NCBI RefSeq assembly: GCF_023373525.1
Contig: NZ_CP097218.1
Coordinates: forward strand, 1,674,001 to 1,738,000
From: Brachybacterium kimchii
GTDB taxonomy: Bacteria > Actinomycetota > Actinomycetes > Actinomycetales > Dermabacteraceae
DNA length: 64,000 nucleotides
Reading direction: 5' to 3'
Position 1 is the stretch's first letter. The number at the start of each line of letters is the position of its first letter. Made by a program: the position numbers and the translations under genes. This document shows positions 8,822-18,507 of the stretch, in pieces. The notes beneath the pieces were generated by a model. The model saw nothing but the letters and a program-made list of their open reading frames with translations. It was not told where the DNA came from and did not search any database.

Positions 8822-8859
8822 CCAGCACCGCGCGGTGGTGCTCGTCGCCGAAGGGTGAC
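8797..8859. repeat. 26-bp direct repeat spanning the stop codon
   Basis: Copies at 8797-8822 and 8834-8859 differ at one of 26 positions. The first contains the last codons and TGA of the lysozyme-like gene. The second is non-coding and abuts the -10 box of the next gene, so it looks like a local duplication. Confidence 0.8.
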
Positions 8860-8865
8860 TAGCCT
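8860..8865 (+). promoter_or_regulatory. -10 box TAGCCT, leaderless start of the AraC-type gene
   Basis: TAGCCT fits TANNNT and ends 7 nt before the ATG at 8873. This supports 8873 over the in-frame upstream ATG at 8855. Confidence 0.55.
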
Positions 8866-8872
8866 CGGGAGC

Positions 8873-9841
8873 ATGAGCGGGAACGCGCGAGCAGCGCAGG
8901 GTCCAGCACCTCCGGACACGACGCCGCAGGTCGGAACGTCGGAAGGCCGCACGGCGGACGGTCCGGCATGGGATTTCGCGAACGCCCGCACGGGCAGGCC
9001 GCCGGGCATCGACGCGATGGTCGGCTATCGCGCCCTCGACGTCCCCGCGGTGATCCATCGCGGACTCCCCGCCTCCCGCCTGACCTTCATCCTCGCCCTC
9101 GACGAGGGCGTGGAGGCAACGTCCGGGACCGCCGGCCCGGAGGGTCTGCGCCGCGCGCAGCCGGCGCCCGTGGTCATCGGCGGCCTCCACATGACATCGA
9201 GCCTCGTGCAGCAGCGGCCATCGCAGGCCGGCATCCAGATGTCCGTCCATCCCCTCGCGGCCCGTGCCCTCCTCGGCGCGCCCGCCGCCGGCCTCCCGGT
9301 CGAGGAGTTCGACGCCGCCGGCGTGCTGGGCCGCTGGGCCGTCGACCTGCAGGAGCGGGCACGCGAGGCGAATGGCTGGGAGGACAGATTCGCACTGGTC
9401 TCCGCCGGGCTCCGGCGGAGGCTCGGGCAGCAGGACCCCGGCTCCCGGGGCGGCCGTCTGCGGCCCGAACTGCTGCGCGCCTGGTGGCTGCTCGAGCGCA
9501 GCGGCGGACGCGCCCGCGTCGACGACATCGCGGAGGACGTCGGCCTGGGCACCCGACGACTCGGGGCCCTCTTCCAGCACGAGCTCGGCCGCTCCCCCAA
9601 GCAGGTCGCCGGCCTCATGCGCTTCGAGCGTGCGGTGGCCGCGGCCGCCCGCTCCGTGCGCGCCACGGGCCGTGCCGATCTGGCGTCGATCGCCGCGGAC
9701 TGCGGGTACGCCGACCAACCCCACCTGACCCGCGAGTTCAGCCGTTTTTCGGGGCTCGCGCCGGGCGAGTGGATCCGCGAGGAGTTCCGGAACATTCAAG
9801 ACGGCGGCCACGGCGCGGCGGAGGATCGCCTGCATGGATGA
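8873..9841 (+). CDS. AraC-family transcriptional regulator
   Basis: A C-terminal AraC/XylS-type DNA-binding region occupies about residues 195-310. Its first helix-turn-helix lies in R-V-D-D-I-A-E-D-V-G-L-G-T-R-R-L, and the second ends in the typical G-Y-A-D-Q-P-H-L-T-R-E-F-x-R-F-x-G segment. The N-terminal half resembles the DUF6597-like sensor domain of many actinobacterial AraC proteins, so it probably binds a small ligand. The length is 322 residues. It overlaps the VOC gene by 8 nt, so the two are likely co-transcribed and the regulator may respond to that protein's substrate. The start was chosen from the -10 spacing. Confidence 0.85.
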   Translation: MSGNARAAQGPAPPDTTPQVGTSEGRTADGPAWDFANARTGRPPGIDAMVGYRALDVPAVIHRGLPASRLTFILALDEGVEATSGTAGPEGLRRAQPAPVVIGGLHMTSSLVQQRPSQAGIQMSVHPLAARALLGAPAAGLPVEEFDAAGVLGRWAVDLQERAREANGWEDRFALVSAGLRRRLGQQDPGSRGGRLRPELLRAWWLLERSGGRARVDDIAEDVGLGTRRLGALFQHELGRSPKQVAGLMRFERAVAAAARSVRATGRADLASIAADCGYADQPHLTREFSRFSGLAPGEWIREEFRNIQDGGHGAAEDRLHG

Positions 9842-10325
9842 CGCACGGACACCCCCGCACACTACCCCGACCACGCCGACCGCCTCCGACCTCACCGAAG
9901 ACTCCCCCACGGGCTCCTCCGGGCCGACGCTCTTCGCGACGTTCCACGCCCGGGACGCCGCCGCGCTGATCGACTACCTGCAGGACGTGCTCGGCTTCGT
10001 CCTCACGGCCCGCTACGACGACGGCGGGCGCGTCGCCCACGCGGAGCTGCGCCGACCCGACGGCCGCGGCGGCGTGATGCTCGGCGACGCCCAGGAGGGC
10101 GCCGAGTGGTCCCCGGAACCCGGCGGAGCAGGCCTCTACGTGGTCGCGGACGACATCGATACGCTGTACGAGCGCGTGGTCGCCAAGGACGCGCAGGTCA
10201 TCACGCCCCTCGCCGACACCCCGTACGGCAGCCGCGAGTTCGCGGTACGGGACCCCGAGGGCAACATGTGGTCCTTCGGGACGTACGCGGGGGAACAGGT
10301 CCCCGCAGCCCGCGCCCCGGAGTGA
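9834..10325 (+). CDS. VOC-family (glyoxalase/bleomycin-resistance fold) protein
   Basis: After a Thr/Pro-rich leader of about 30 residues, this 163-residue protein shows one vicinal-oxygen-chelate module. It has A-T-F-H-A-R-D-A-A-A-L-I-D-Y-L near the start, a central A-E-L-R-R-P-D-G-R-G-G-V-M-L, and the closing Y-G-S-R-E-F-A-V-R-D-P-E-G-N-M-W. Related proteins bind metal or small ligands and act in detoxification, but single-module members have varied roles and the substrate is unknown. It overlaps the AraC-type regulator by 8 nt. The family usually forms dimers. Confidence 0.82.
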   Translation: MDDARTPPHTTPTTPTASDLTEDSPTGSSGPTLFATFHARDAAALIDYLQDVLGFVLTARYDDGGRVAHAELRRPDGRGGVMLGDAQEGAEWSPEPGGAGLYVVADDIDTLYERVVAKDAQVITPLADTPYGSREFAVRDPEGNMWSFGTYAGEQVPAARAPE

Positions 10326-10359
10326 CCTCCGCGGGCAGCCACGGAGACAGGAGAGGGCC

Positions 10360-11154
10360 ATGGACATCGACGCCGGCACCGAGGCCCTGGACAGCGACCC
10401 CGCCCCCACATCCTCCCCCTCACCGGCACCGGCACCGGCACCGGCACCGGCACCGGAGATCGTCGCCCATCGCGGCGATCCCGTCGGCGCGATCGAGAAC
10501 ACGCGCGAGGCGATCACGCGGGCCACGGCCTCGGGCGCCCGCACGGTCGAGATCGACGTGCGGCTGACGGCCGACGGCGTCCCCGTGCTGCTTCACGACC
10601 CGACGCTCGAACGGCTCTGGGGTGATCCACGCCCGATCGCGGACATCTCGCATGGGGAGCTGGCCGACCTCGCGCCGCAGATCCCCACTCTCGTCGAGGC
10701 GCTGCGGGTCGCGGTTCCCGCCCGACTTCTCATCGACATGCCCGACGCGTCACCCGCCGCCGCGAGCGCCGCGGCCGTCGCCGATGCGCGCCGCGCTGCC
10801 CCTCGGATCCCGCCGCCCGCGTGGTGCGGCGACCTCACGGCCCTGCGCATCATCCGCGATGCCGATGCCGATGCGGAGATCTGGATGACGTGGAAGCAGG
10901 ACGGTATGCCCTCACAGGATCTCGTCGACAGCCTGCGTCCGCGCTTCTGGAATCCCGAGCATCGTCGGGTCACGGCCCGCAGCGCGGCCGACGCGCGCTT
11001 CCTGGGCATGGAGGTCTCGTGCTGGACGGTCGACGACCCTGCGCGCGCCCAGGACCTGGCCGCCCTCGGGGTCCGGGCGATCATCTCCAACCGCGCCGCC
11101 CAGGTGAGGGACGAGTTCGCCGACGGGCGGTCTGGAAGCCCGGCGCAGGTCTAG
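10360..11154 (+). CDS. Glycerophosphodiester phosphodiesterase
   Basis: The 264-residue protein carries the GDPD signature: A-H-R-G-D (catalytic His and Arg), E-N-T (metal/catalytic Glu) and E-I-D-V-R-L-T-A-D-G-V-P-V-L-L-H-D-P-T-L-E-R. It ends with the S-C-W-T-V-D-D segment that closes the TIM barrel. It should hydrolyse glycerophosphodiesters to glycerol-3-phosphate and an alcohol. There is no signal peptide, so it is cytoplasmic, and it is shorter than average for the family. The first about 32 residues are a Pro/Ala linker encoded by a hexanucleotide repeat. AGGAGAGG just before the ATG sets the start. Confidence 0.9.
   Translation: MDIDAGTEALDSDPAPTSSPSPAPAPAPAPAPEIVAHRGDPVGAIENTREAITRATASGARTVEIDVRLTADGVPVLLHDPTLERLWGDPRPIADISHGELADLAPQIPTLVEALRVAVPARLLIDMPDASPAAASAAAVADARRAAPRIPPPAWCGDLTALRIIRDADADAEIWMTWKQDGMPSQDLVDSLRPRFWNPEHRRVTARSAADARFLGMEVSCWTVDDPARAQDLAALGVRAIISNRAAQVRDEFADGRSGSPAQV
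10422..10456 (+). repeat. ACCGGC hexanucleotide microsatellite
   Basis: Five full ACCGGC units plus ACCGG lie inside the 5' end of the phosphodiesterase gene and encode an alternating Pro-Ala linker. Because the unit is six bases, copy-number changes stay in frame and only alter linker length. Confidence 0.9.
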
Positions 11155-11227
11155 GACCGGCTCAGGCCTGGGCCCGGCTCAGGTCCCCAGCCGAGCCGAG
11201 GCTCCTCGCACCGCCGACGGCCTTCGA

Positions 11228-11301
11228 TGTCACGGAGCGGCATATAGCGGACGCCTCTGCCATATATGGCAGAGGCGTCCGCTATATGCCGCTGCGCGAC
11301 A
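11228..11301. repeat. 74-bp palindromic element B (29-bp perfect stem)
   Basis: Positions 11236-11264 and 11265-11293 form a perfect 58-bp palindrome with no spacer, extended outward by imperfect pairing to TGTC (11228) and GACA (11301). It sits between the convergent ends of the phosphodiesterase (11154) and gltA (11425), and is the main content of the 270-nt gap. It is homologous to the 74-bp element at 36753-36826. It may act as a bidirectional terminator or be a dispersed palindromic repeat. Confidence 0.85.
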
Positions 11302-11424
11302 CGTCAGCGCCGCGGCAAGGGTCAGTGCAGCCGTCTCGGGCAACGGGACATCAGCCCCGTCGAGGTGCCACGACCCCAGCTCAGGTGCCCACACCCCGCG
11401 GCCGACCGCGAGGCCCCGGCCCGC

Positions 11425-12822
<1,398 letters not shown>

Positions 12823-12881
12823 GTGCTCTCCGTTGTGCATCGGCGTCGGTGGGGGCCGACGGGCGACCCTGGGGCGTGCGG

Positions 12882-12902
12882 CGGGACACGTGACGCGTCC
12901 CG
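12882..12902. promoter_or_regulatory. Interrupted palindrome upstream of gltA
   Basis: CGGGAC and GTCCCG flank a 9-nt core that is itself partly symmetric, about 60 nt upstream of the gltA start. It could be an operator or a 3' hairpin of dapC-side transcription; no -10 box is clear nearby. Confidence 0.3.
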
Positions 12903-13017
12903 ATGGTCGTGCGGGGGACGCGGGGCGCGTCCCGGGGGTTGGTCCGGTCCGGGGACCGGTGCGGTCGGGTGCGGGTCCGGGCCGGGGCCGACTTGGCCCG
13001 CGGGTCCCGGTGGCGGG

Positions 13018-14205
13018 TCAGCGGCGGGTGAGCCGCTCGACCGCTGCGGAGATCCGTTCGTCGCTCGCCGTCAGTGCGATGCGGACGAAGCGCTCCCCCG
13101 CCTCACCATAGAACATTCCGGGGGCGCAGAGGATTCCCAGCTTCGCGAGTTCGTGGACGCTGGCCATGGAGTCCTCGCCGAAGGCGGTCCAGAGGTACAG
13201 CCCCGCGCGCGACCCGTGGATCTCGCCGCCGAAGCGCTCGACGGCCTCGCGGAGCGCGGTGCGGCGGGCACGGTAGACGCCGTGCTGGGCGCGCACGGCG
13301 TCGTCGTCGGCGAGCGCGGTCGTCATGGCGATCTGCACGGGGGTGGGCAGCATCATCCCGGCCTGCTTGCGGATGGCGGTGAGCTCGCCCACGAGCTCCG
13401 GGTCGCCGGCGACGAACGCCGCCCGGTAGCCCGCGAGGTTCGACTGCTTCGAGAGCGAGTACACGCAGAGCAGTCCGGCGAGGTCGCCGCCGTGCACGCG
13501 CGGGTCCAGGATCGAGGGCACCTCCTCGACGTCCCAGGGCAGCAGGGCGTAGCACTCGTCGGAGGCGACGATGACGCCCCGCTCCCGCGCCCAGGAGACG
13601 ATGCTGCGCAGCTGCTCGACGTCCAGGACCTCTCCGGTGGGGTTCCCCGGGGAGTTCAGCCACAGCAGGCCGATCCGCTCGAGGTCCTCGGCCGCGATCG
13701 CGGCGTCGCCCTCGGCGGCCAGGCGCTCCATGTCGACGGGCACGCTGCGGGCGCCCACGAAGCGCGCCCCCATGTCGTAGGTCGGGTAGGCGATGTGGGG
13801 GAAGGCGACGGCGCCGTCCGCACCGATGCCGAGCTGGAAGGGCAGGTGGGCGACGAGCTCCTTGGAGCCGACGGTCGGCAGCACGTGCTCGTGGCCGATG
13901 CCGGCCGCACCGTCGGACCCGTCTCCGGCGCCGGCTCCGCGGCGCCTCACCACGAAGTCCACGAGCGCATCGCGCAGCGCAAGGGTGCCGATGGTGGTCG
14001 GGTACCCGTGGGCGTCCGACGCCTCGCACAGCGCCTGCTGCACGCGTGCGGGGGTCGGGTCGACGGGCGTGCCGACGGACAGATCGACGAGTCCGCCCTG
14101 GTGGGCGCTCGCCACGCGCTTGGCCTCCTCGAGGGAGTCCCAGGGGAAGGCGGGCAGGCGCGCGGCCAGGGGCTCGCGCGGGGCCGACGGACGGTGCTGC
14201 ACCAT
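13018..14205 (-). CDS. dapC: Succinyldiaminopimelate transaminase
   Basis: This 395-residue fold-type I PLP aminotransferase has the G-Y-P-x-T-x-G substrate loop near residue 67, N-S-P-G-N-P-T-G at 184-191, S-D-E-C-Y at 215-219, and S-L-S-K-Q-S-N with the PLP lysine at about residue 253. The last feature and the immediately upstream fdxA match the conserved actinobacterial fdxA-dapC pair. It converts N-succinyl-2-amino-6-ketopimelate to N-succinyl-DAP using glutamate. The gap to fdxA is about 50 nt, so the two are probably one transcript. Confidence 0.93.
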   Translation of the reverse strand: MVQHRPSAPREPLAARLPAFPWDSLEEAKRVASAHQGGLVDLSVGTPVDPTPARVQQALCEASDAHGYPTTIGTLALRDALVDFVVRRRGAGAGDGSDGAAGIGHEHVLPTVGSKELVAHLPFQLGIGADGAVAFPHIAYPTYDMGARFVGARSVPVDMERLAAEGDAAIAAEDLERIGLLWLNSPGNPTGEVLDVEQLRSIVSWARERGVIVASDECYALLPWDVEEVPSILDPRVHGGDLAGLLCVYSLSKQSNLAGYRAAFVAGDPELVGELTAIRKQAGMMLPTPVQIAMTTALADDDAVRAQHGVYRARRTALREAVERFGGEIHGSRAGLYLWTAFGEDSMASVHELAKLGILCAPGMFYGEAGERFVRIALTASDERISAAVERLTRR

Positions 14206-14256
14206 CAGATCCTTCTTTCCGGACTGCGTCCCGGGTCGCTCAGCGCAGGGGCCGCG

Positions 14257-14583
14257 TCACGCGTCGTTCGGGTTCGGCGGGAGCGCTTCGATGAGCGGAT
14301 GGTCCTTGTCGATGACGCCCATCTTCGCAGCGCCGCCGGGGGCGCCGAGCTCGTCGAAGAACTCGACGTTGGCCTTGTAGTAGTCGGCCCACTCGTCCGG
14401 GAGGTCGTCCTCGTAGAAGATCGCCTCGACCGGGCACACGGGCTCGCAGGCGCCGCAGTCCACGCATTCGTCGGGCTGGATGTACAGCGACCTGGTGCCC
14501 TCGTAGATGCAGTCCACGGGGCATTCGTCCACGCATGCCCTGTCCTTCACGTCCACGCAGGGCAGGGCGATGACGTACGTCAT
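14257..14583 (-). CDS. fdxA: 7Fe (3Fe-4S/4Fe-4S) ferredoxin
   Basis: This 108-residue ferredoxin starts MTYVIALPC and carries Cys at positions 9, 17, 21 and 25, then the second cluster motif C-x-x-C-x-x-C-x-x-x-C-P at residues 40-50. That is the canonical FdxA arrangement of one 3Fe-4S and one 4Fe-4S cluster. It is a soluble electron carrier; partners such as cytochrome P450s or oxidoreductases are not in the window. GGAAGGA precedes the ATG by about 7 nt. The downstream neighbour is dapC, a linkage conserved in actinobacteria whose functional meaning is unknown. Confidence 0.95.
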   Translation of the reverse strand: MTYVIALPCVDVKDRACVDECPVDCIYEGTRSLYIQPDECVDCGACEPVCPVEAIFYEDDLPDEWADYYKANVEFFDELGAPGGAAKMGVIDKDHPLIEALPPNPNDA

Positions 14584-14818
14584 GCAGCGATCCTTCCAGG
14601 GCAGGGACCGGGCGACGGCCGGGGCTGTACTCGCTCCCGGCCGCGGCCGGGGCGGGTGCGGCGCCGGAGCGGGCCGACGCGATGGTCCCAGGATGTTCTC
14701 GGGCTCCCGGGGCGAGGGAGCCGTCCCCATCATGTCACCGTCGCCCGTGCCTCCGCGGCGCACAGCCCGCCCTCCGGCGCGCAGGTGACGAGGTCGACAT
14801 CGCGGCGGCTCCCGCCGG

Positions 14819-14824
14819 TAGCCT
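14819..14824 (+). promoter_or_regulatory. -10 box TAGCCT, leaderless start of the SH3-like gene
   Basis: TAGCCT ends 6 nt before the ATG at 14831. The 247-nt divergent gap to fdxA otherwise shows GC-rich sequence without a clear fdxA promoter. Confidence 0.5.
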
Positions 14825-14830
14825 GGAGCC

Positions 14831-15172
14831 ATGGCCCAGGAGCACTCCCCGGATCCCCCACCCGGCGCGACGCCCGGCGACCATCCCGCTGTCGACCGCG
14901 GTGCGTCCCCGGATCCTGCTCGGCGTCCTCGTCCGGGCTGGGCGCCCTTCCTGCAGGTGGGGACGCGCGTGGTGGTGCGCTATGCGATCGACCGCAGCGC
15001 GTCGCCGCACGGCGAGGGGATGACCGATGCACTGGGCGTCGTCGAGGACGCCGACGAGGACACGGTCACGATCGCGACCAAGCGCGGCAGCGACCGGGTG
15101 GTGCGGGGTCTGGTCACCGCCGCCAGGCCGGTGCCCGATCCTCCCCGCCGCCGCGGTGGCGCAGGGCGCTGA
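14831..15172 (+). CDS. Small protein with an SH3-like beta-barrel domain
   Basis: This 113-residue protein has a Pro-rich first 40 residues and then about 60 residues of predicted beta strands: [27 protein letters not shown], and a final V-T-A-A-R-P-V-P. This resembles the short N-terminal domain found in actinobacterial Rv0428c-type GNAT acetyltransferases, here without the acetyltransferase. It may bind nucleic acid or a partner protein; that is inference. It is divergent from fdxA, as in several relatives, and its 3' end overlaps the convergent phosphatidyltransferase gene by 59 nt. Confidence 0.6.
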   Translation: MAQEHSPDPPPGATPGDHPAVDRGASPDPARRPRPGWAPFLQVGTRVVVRYAIDRSASPHGEGMTDALGVVEDADEDTVTIATKRGSDRVVRGLVTAARPVPDPPRRRGGAGR

Positions 15173-15728
15173 GCAGGTAGCCGACGCCGGCGATCACGTG
15201 CAGCAGCACGCCGATCCACACGAGCACGCGCAGCGCCGGGATCGCCGCGGGCAGCCACGCGGCCGCGGCGGCCAGCAGGAACACGGCCGACATCAGCACC
15301 GCGGTGCGCGCCTTCCCGACCCGCGAGACGGGCAGCGCGCCCCCGGCGGCGGTGCGGCCGGCGAGCGCGAGCAGCACGATGTCCACGAGGGCGATCACGC
15401 CCAGAGGGATCCACGAGAGGACCCCGGCGAGGGCGAGCGAGAGCACCACGCCCACCAGGCCCAGCCGGTCGGCGATCGGATCGATGATCGCGCCGATGCG
15501 GCTGGTCTGGTGCAGGGCGCGGGCCAGCAGTCCGTCGACCCAGTCCGTGAGCGCCCAGACGAGCAGCAGGATCACGGCGAGCGGGTCGGGACCGCCGTCC
15601 ACCAGCAGCACGCACACGGGCACCAGCAGCAGGAAGCGCAGCAGGGTGACCGCGTTGGGGATCGTCGCCCAGTCGGGGCGCCGTGCCCCGCGGGGCACGG
15701 CGGAACGGCGAGGGCCGGGGGCCTCCAC
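15114..15728 (-). CDS. CDP-alcohol phosphatidyltransferase
   Basis: The 204-residue membrane protein contains the complete family signature D-x-x-D-G-x-x-A-R-x(8)-G-x(3)-D-x(3)-D, seen as D-W-V-D-G-L-L-A-R ... G-A-I-I-D-P-I-A-D. Five to six hydrophobic segments fit the usual fold. It should displace CMP from CDP-diacylglycerol with an alcohol at the cytoplasmic membrane. The acceptor (glycerol-3-phosphate, inositol phosphate or another) is not decidable, though the small size is PgsA-like. It lies 6 nt after the stop of the membrane protein at 15735-16277, and may share the typA transcript. Its 3' end overlaps the convergent small gene. Confidence 0.88.
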   Translation of the reverse strand: MEAPGPRRSAVPRGARRPDWATIPNAVTLLRFLLLVPVCVLLVDGGPDPLAVILLLVWALTDWVDGLLARALHQTSRIGAIIDPIADRLGLVGVVLSLALAGVLSWIPLGVIALVDIVLLALAGRTAAGGALPVSRVGKARTAVLMSAVFLLAAAAAWLPAAIPALRVLVWIGVLLHVIAGVGYLLSALRHRGGGEDRAPAWRR

Positions 15729-15734
15729 GCCCGC

Positions 15735-16273
15735 TCAGACCCGTCGGCCGACGGAGCCCGCCGACCCGCCCGTCGGGCGGGTCCGCCTCGAGGCGAGGTG
15801 CTGGATGCCCAGGAACACGAAGGGCACGACGATGCCGATGCCCTGCACGATCCAGCCGGAGATCTGCGCCTTCTGCGCGATGACGGCGGGCATCAGCACT
15901 CCCCCGCCGGGGCTCGTGCCCGCGAAGGGGAGCACCATCAGGCCCCAGATGCAGCCGAGCACCACCACGGGCAGGCGCGCGCCGGTCGCGGCCCACAGGA
16001 AGGTCGAGGCGGCGAACTGGAAGACGGCGCCGAACACGAGCCCCACGGGCAGGTCGACGCCCGCGACCGTGAGCTGCAGGCGGTGCATCGTCACCAGCAG
16101 GAGCACGGAGACCACGGCCACGACGATCGCGGCGACGACCTGGGAGATCCTGGCCGCGATCGAGGCGGTCCCCGACGCCGTGCGCCCGGAGGCCCCCGGC
16201 GCGGTGCGCACGGGGGTCCCCGGCGCGGTGCGCACGGGGGTCCCCGGCGTCGCGCGTCCGGAGGGGCCTGGGG

Positions 16274-16277
<4 letters not shown>
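15735..16277 (-). CDS. Small membrane protein coupled to typA
   Basis: This 180-residue protein starts at a GTG that overlaps the typA stop in a GTGA (16274-16277), so translation is coupled. The first about 35 residues are a Pro/Thr/Gly/Arg linker made by a 24-bp tandem repeat. Four hydrophobic segments then cover most of residues 40-160 (for example V-V-A-A-I-V-V-A-V-V-S-V and L-V-F-G-A-V-F-Q-F-A-A), and a basic tail ends the protein. I do not recognise a family; it looks like a generic actinobacterial membrane protein. The start could also lie further inside, since the repeat region is poorly conserved-looking. Confidence 0.6.
16197..16244 (-). repeat. 24-bp tandem repeat in the membrane-protein linker
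   Basis: Two identical 24-bp units (16197-16220 and 16221-16244) are followed by a decayed third. They encode the repeated octapeptide G-T-P-V-R-T-A-P in the cytoplasmic N-terminus. Confidence 0.85.
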
Positions 16278-18196
<1,919 letters not shown>

Positions 18197-18331
18197 GCGG
18201 GGGCTGCTCGATTCGTCGTCGGAAGGCGGCGCACTCCTCACGTCGCCGCCCCGCGGCATTCCCGGCACCGGCCTCCGCGAGGAGGCTCGTGCACGAGGGT
18301 CCGGGGCGTGCGGACACGATGCGCCGGAGAG

Positions 18332-18337
18332 ATTCTA
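18332..18337 (-). promoter_or_regulatory. -10 box TAGAAT of typA
   Basis: TAGAAT on the minus strand would start transcription near 18325, leaving a leader of about 60-130 nt depending on the start codon used. No clear -35 is visible. Confidence 0.5.
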
Positions 18338-18401
18338 CCGTCCGACGGGGCCGATCCCCAGGTGCGCTTGGACACGCCGCGAAGAGGCGTCCACGGCCGA
18401 C

Positions 18402-18434
18402 GGCCCGCCGCCTCCTCGCGGAGCGCGGCGGGCC
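18402..18434 (-). terminator. Very strong hairpin after the opp operon
   Basis: GGCCCGCCGC (18402-18411) pairs with GCGGCGGGCC (18425-18434), and the intervening CTCC/GGAG extends the stem to about 14 bp with a 4-nt loop. It lies about 75 nt after the fused ATPase stop, in the 311-nt gap before the typA promoter. Confidence 0.75.
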
Positions 18435-18507
18435 GCCGGTGGAGCCGCACGGGGCGGCGCGGGCAGATCGGGCTCGGACGGGATCGCTCGGGCCGGATCA
18501 CTCCGGA

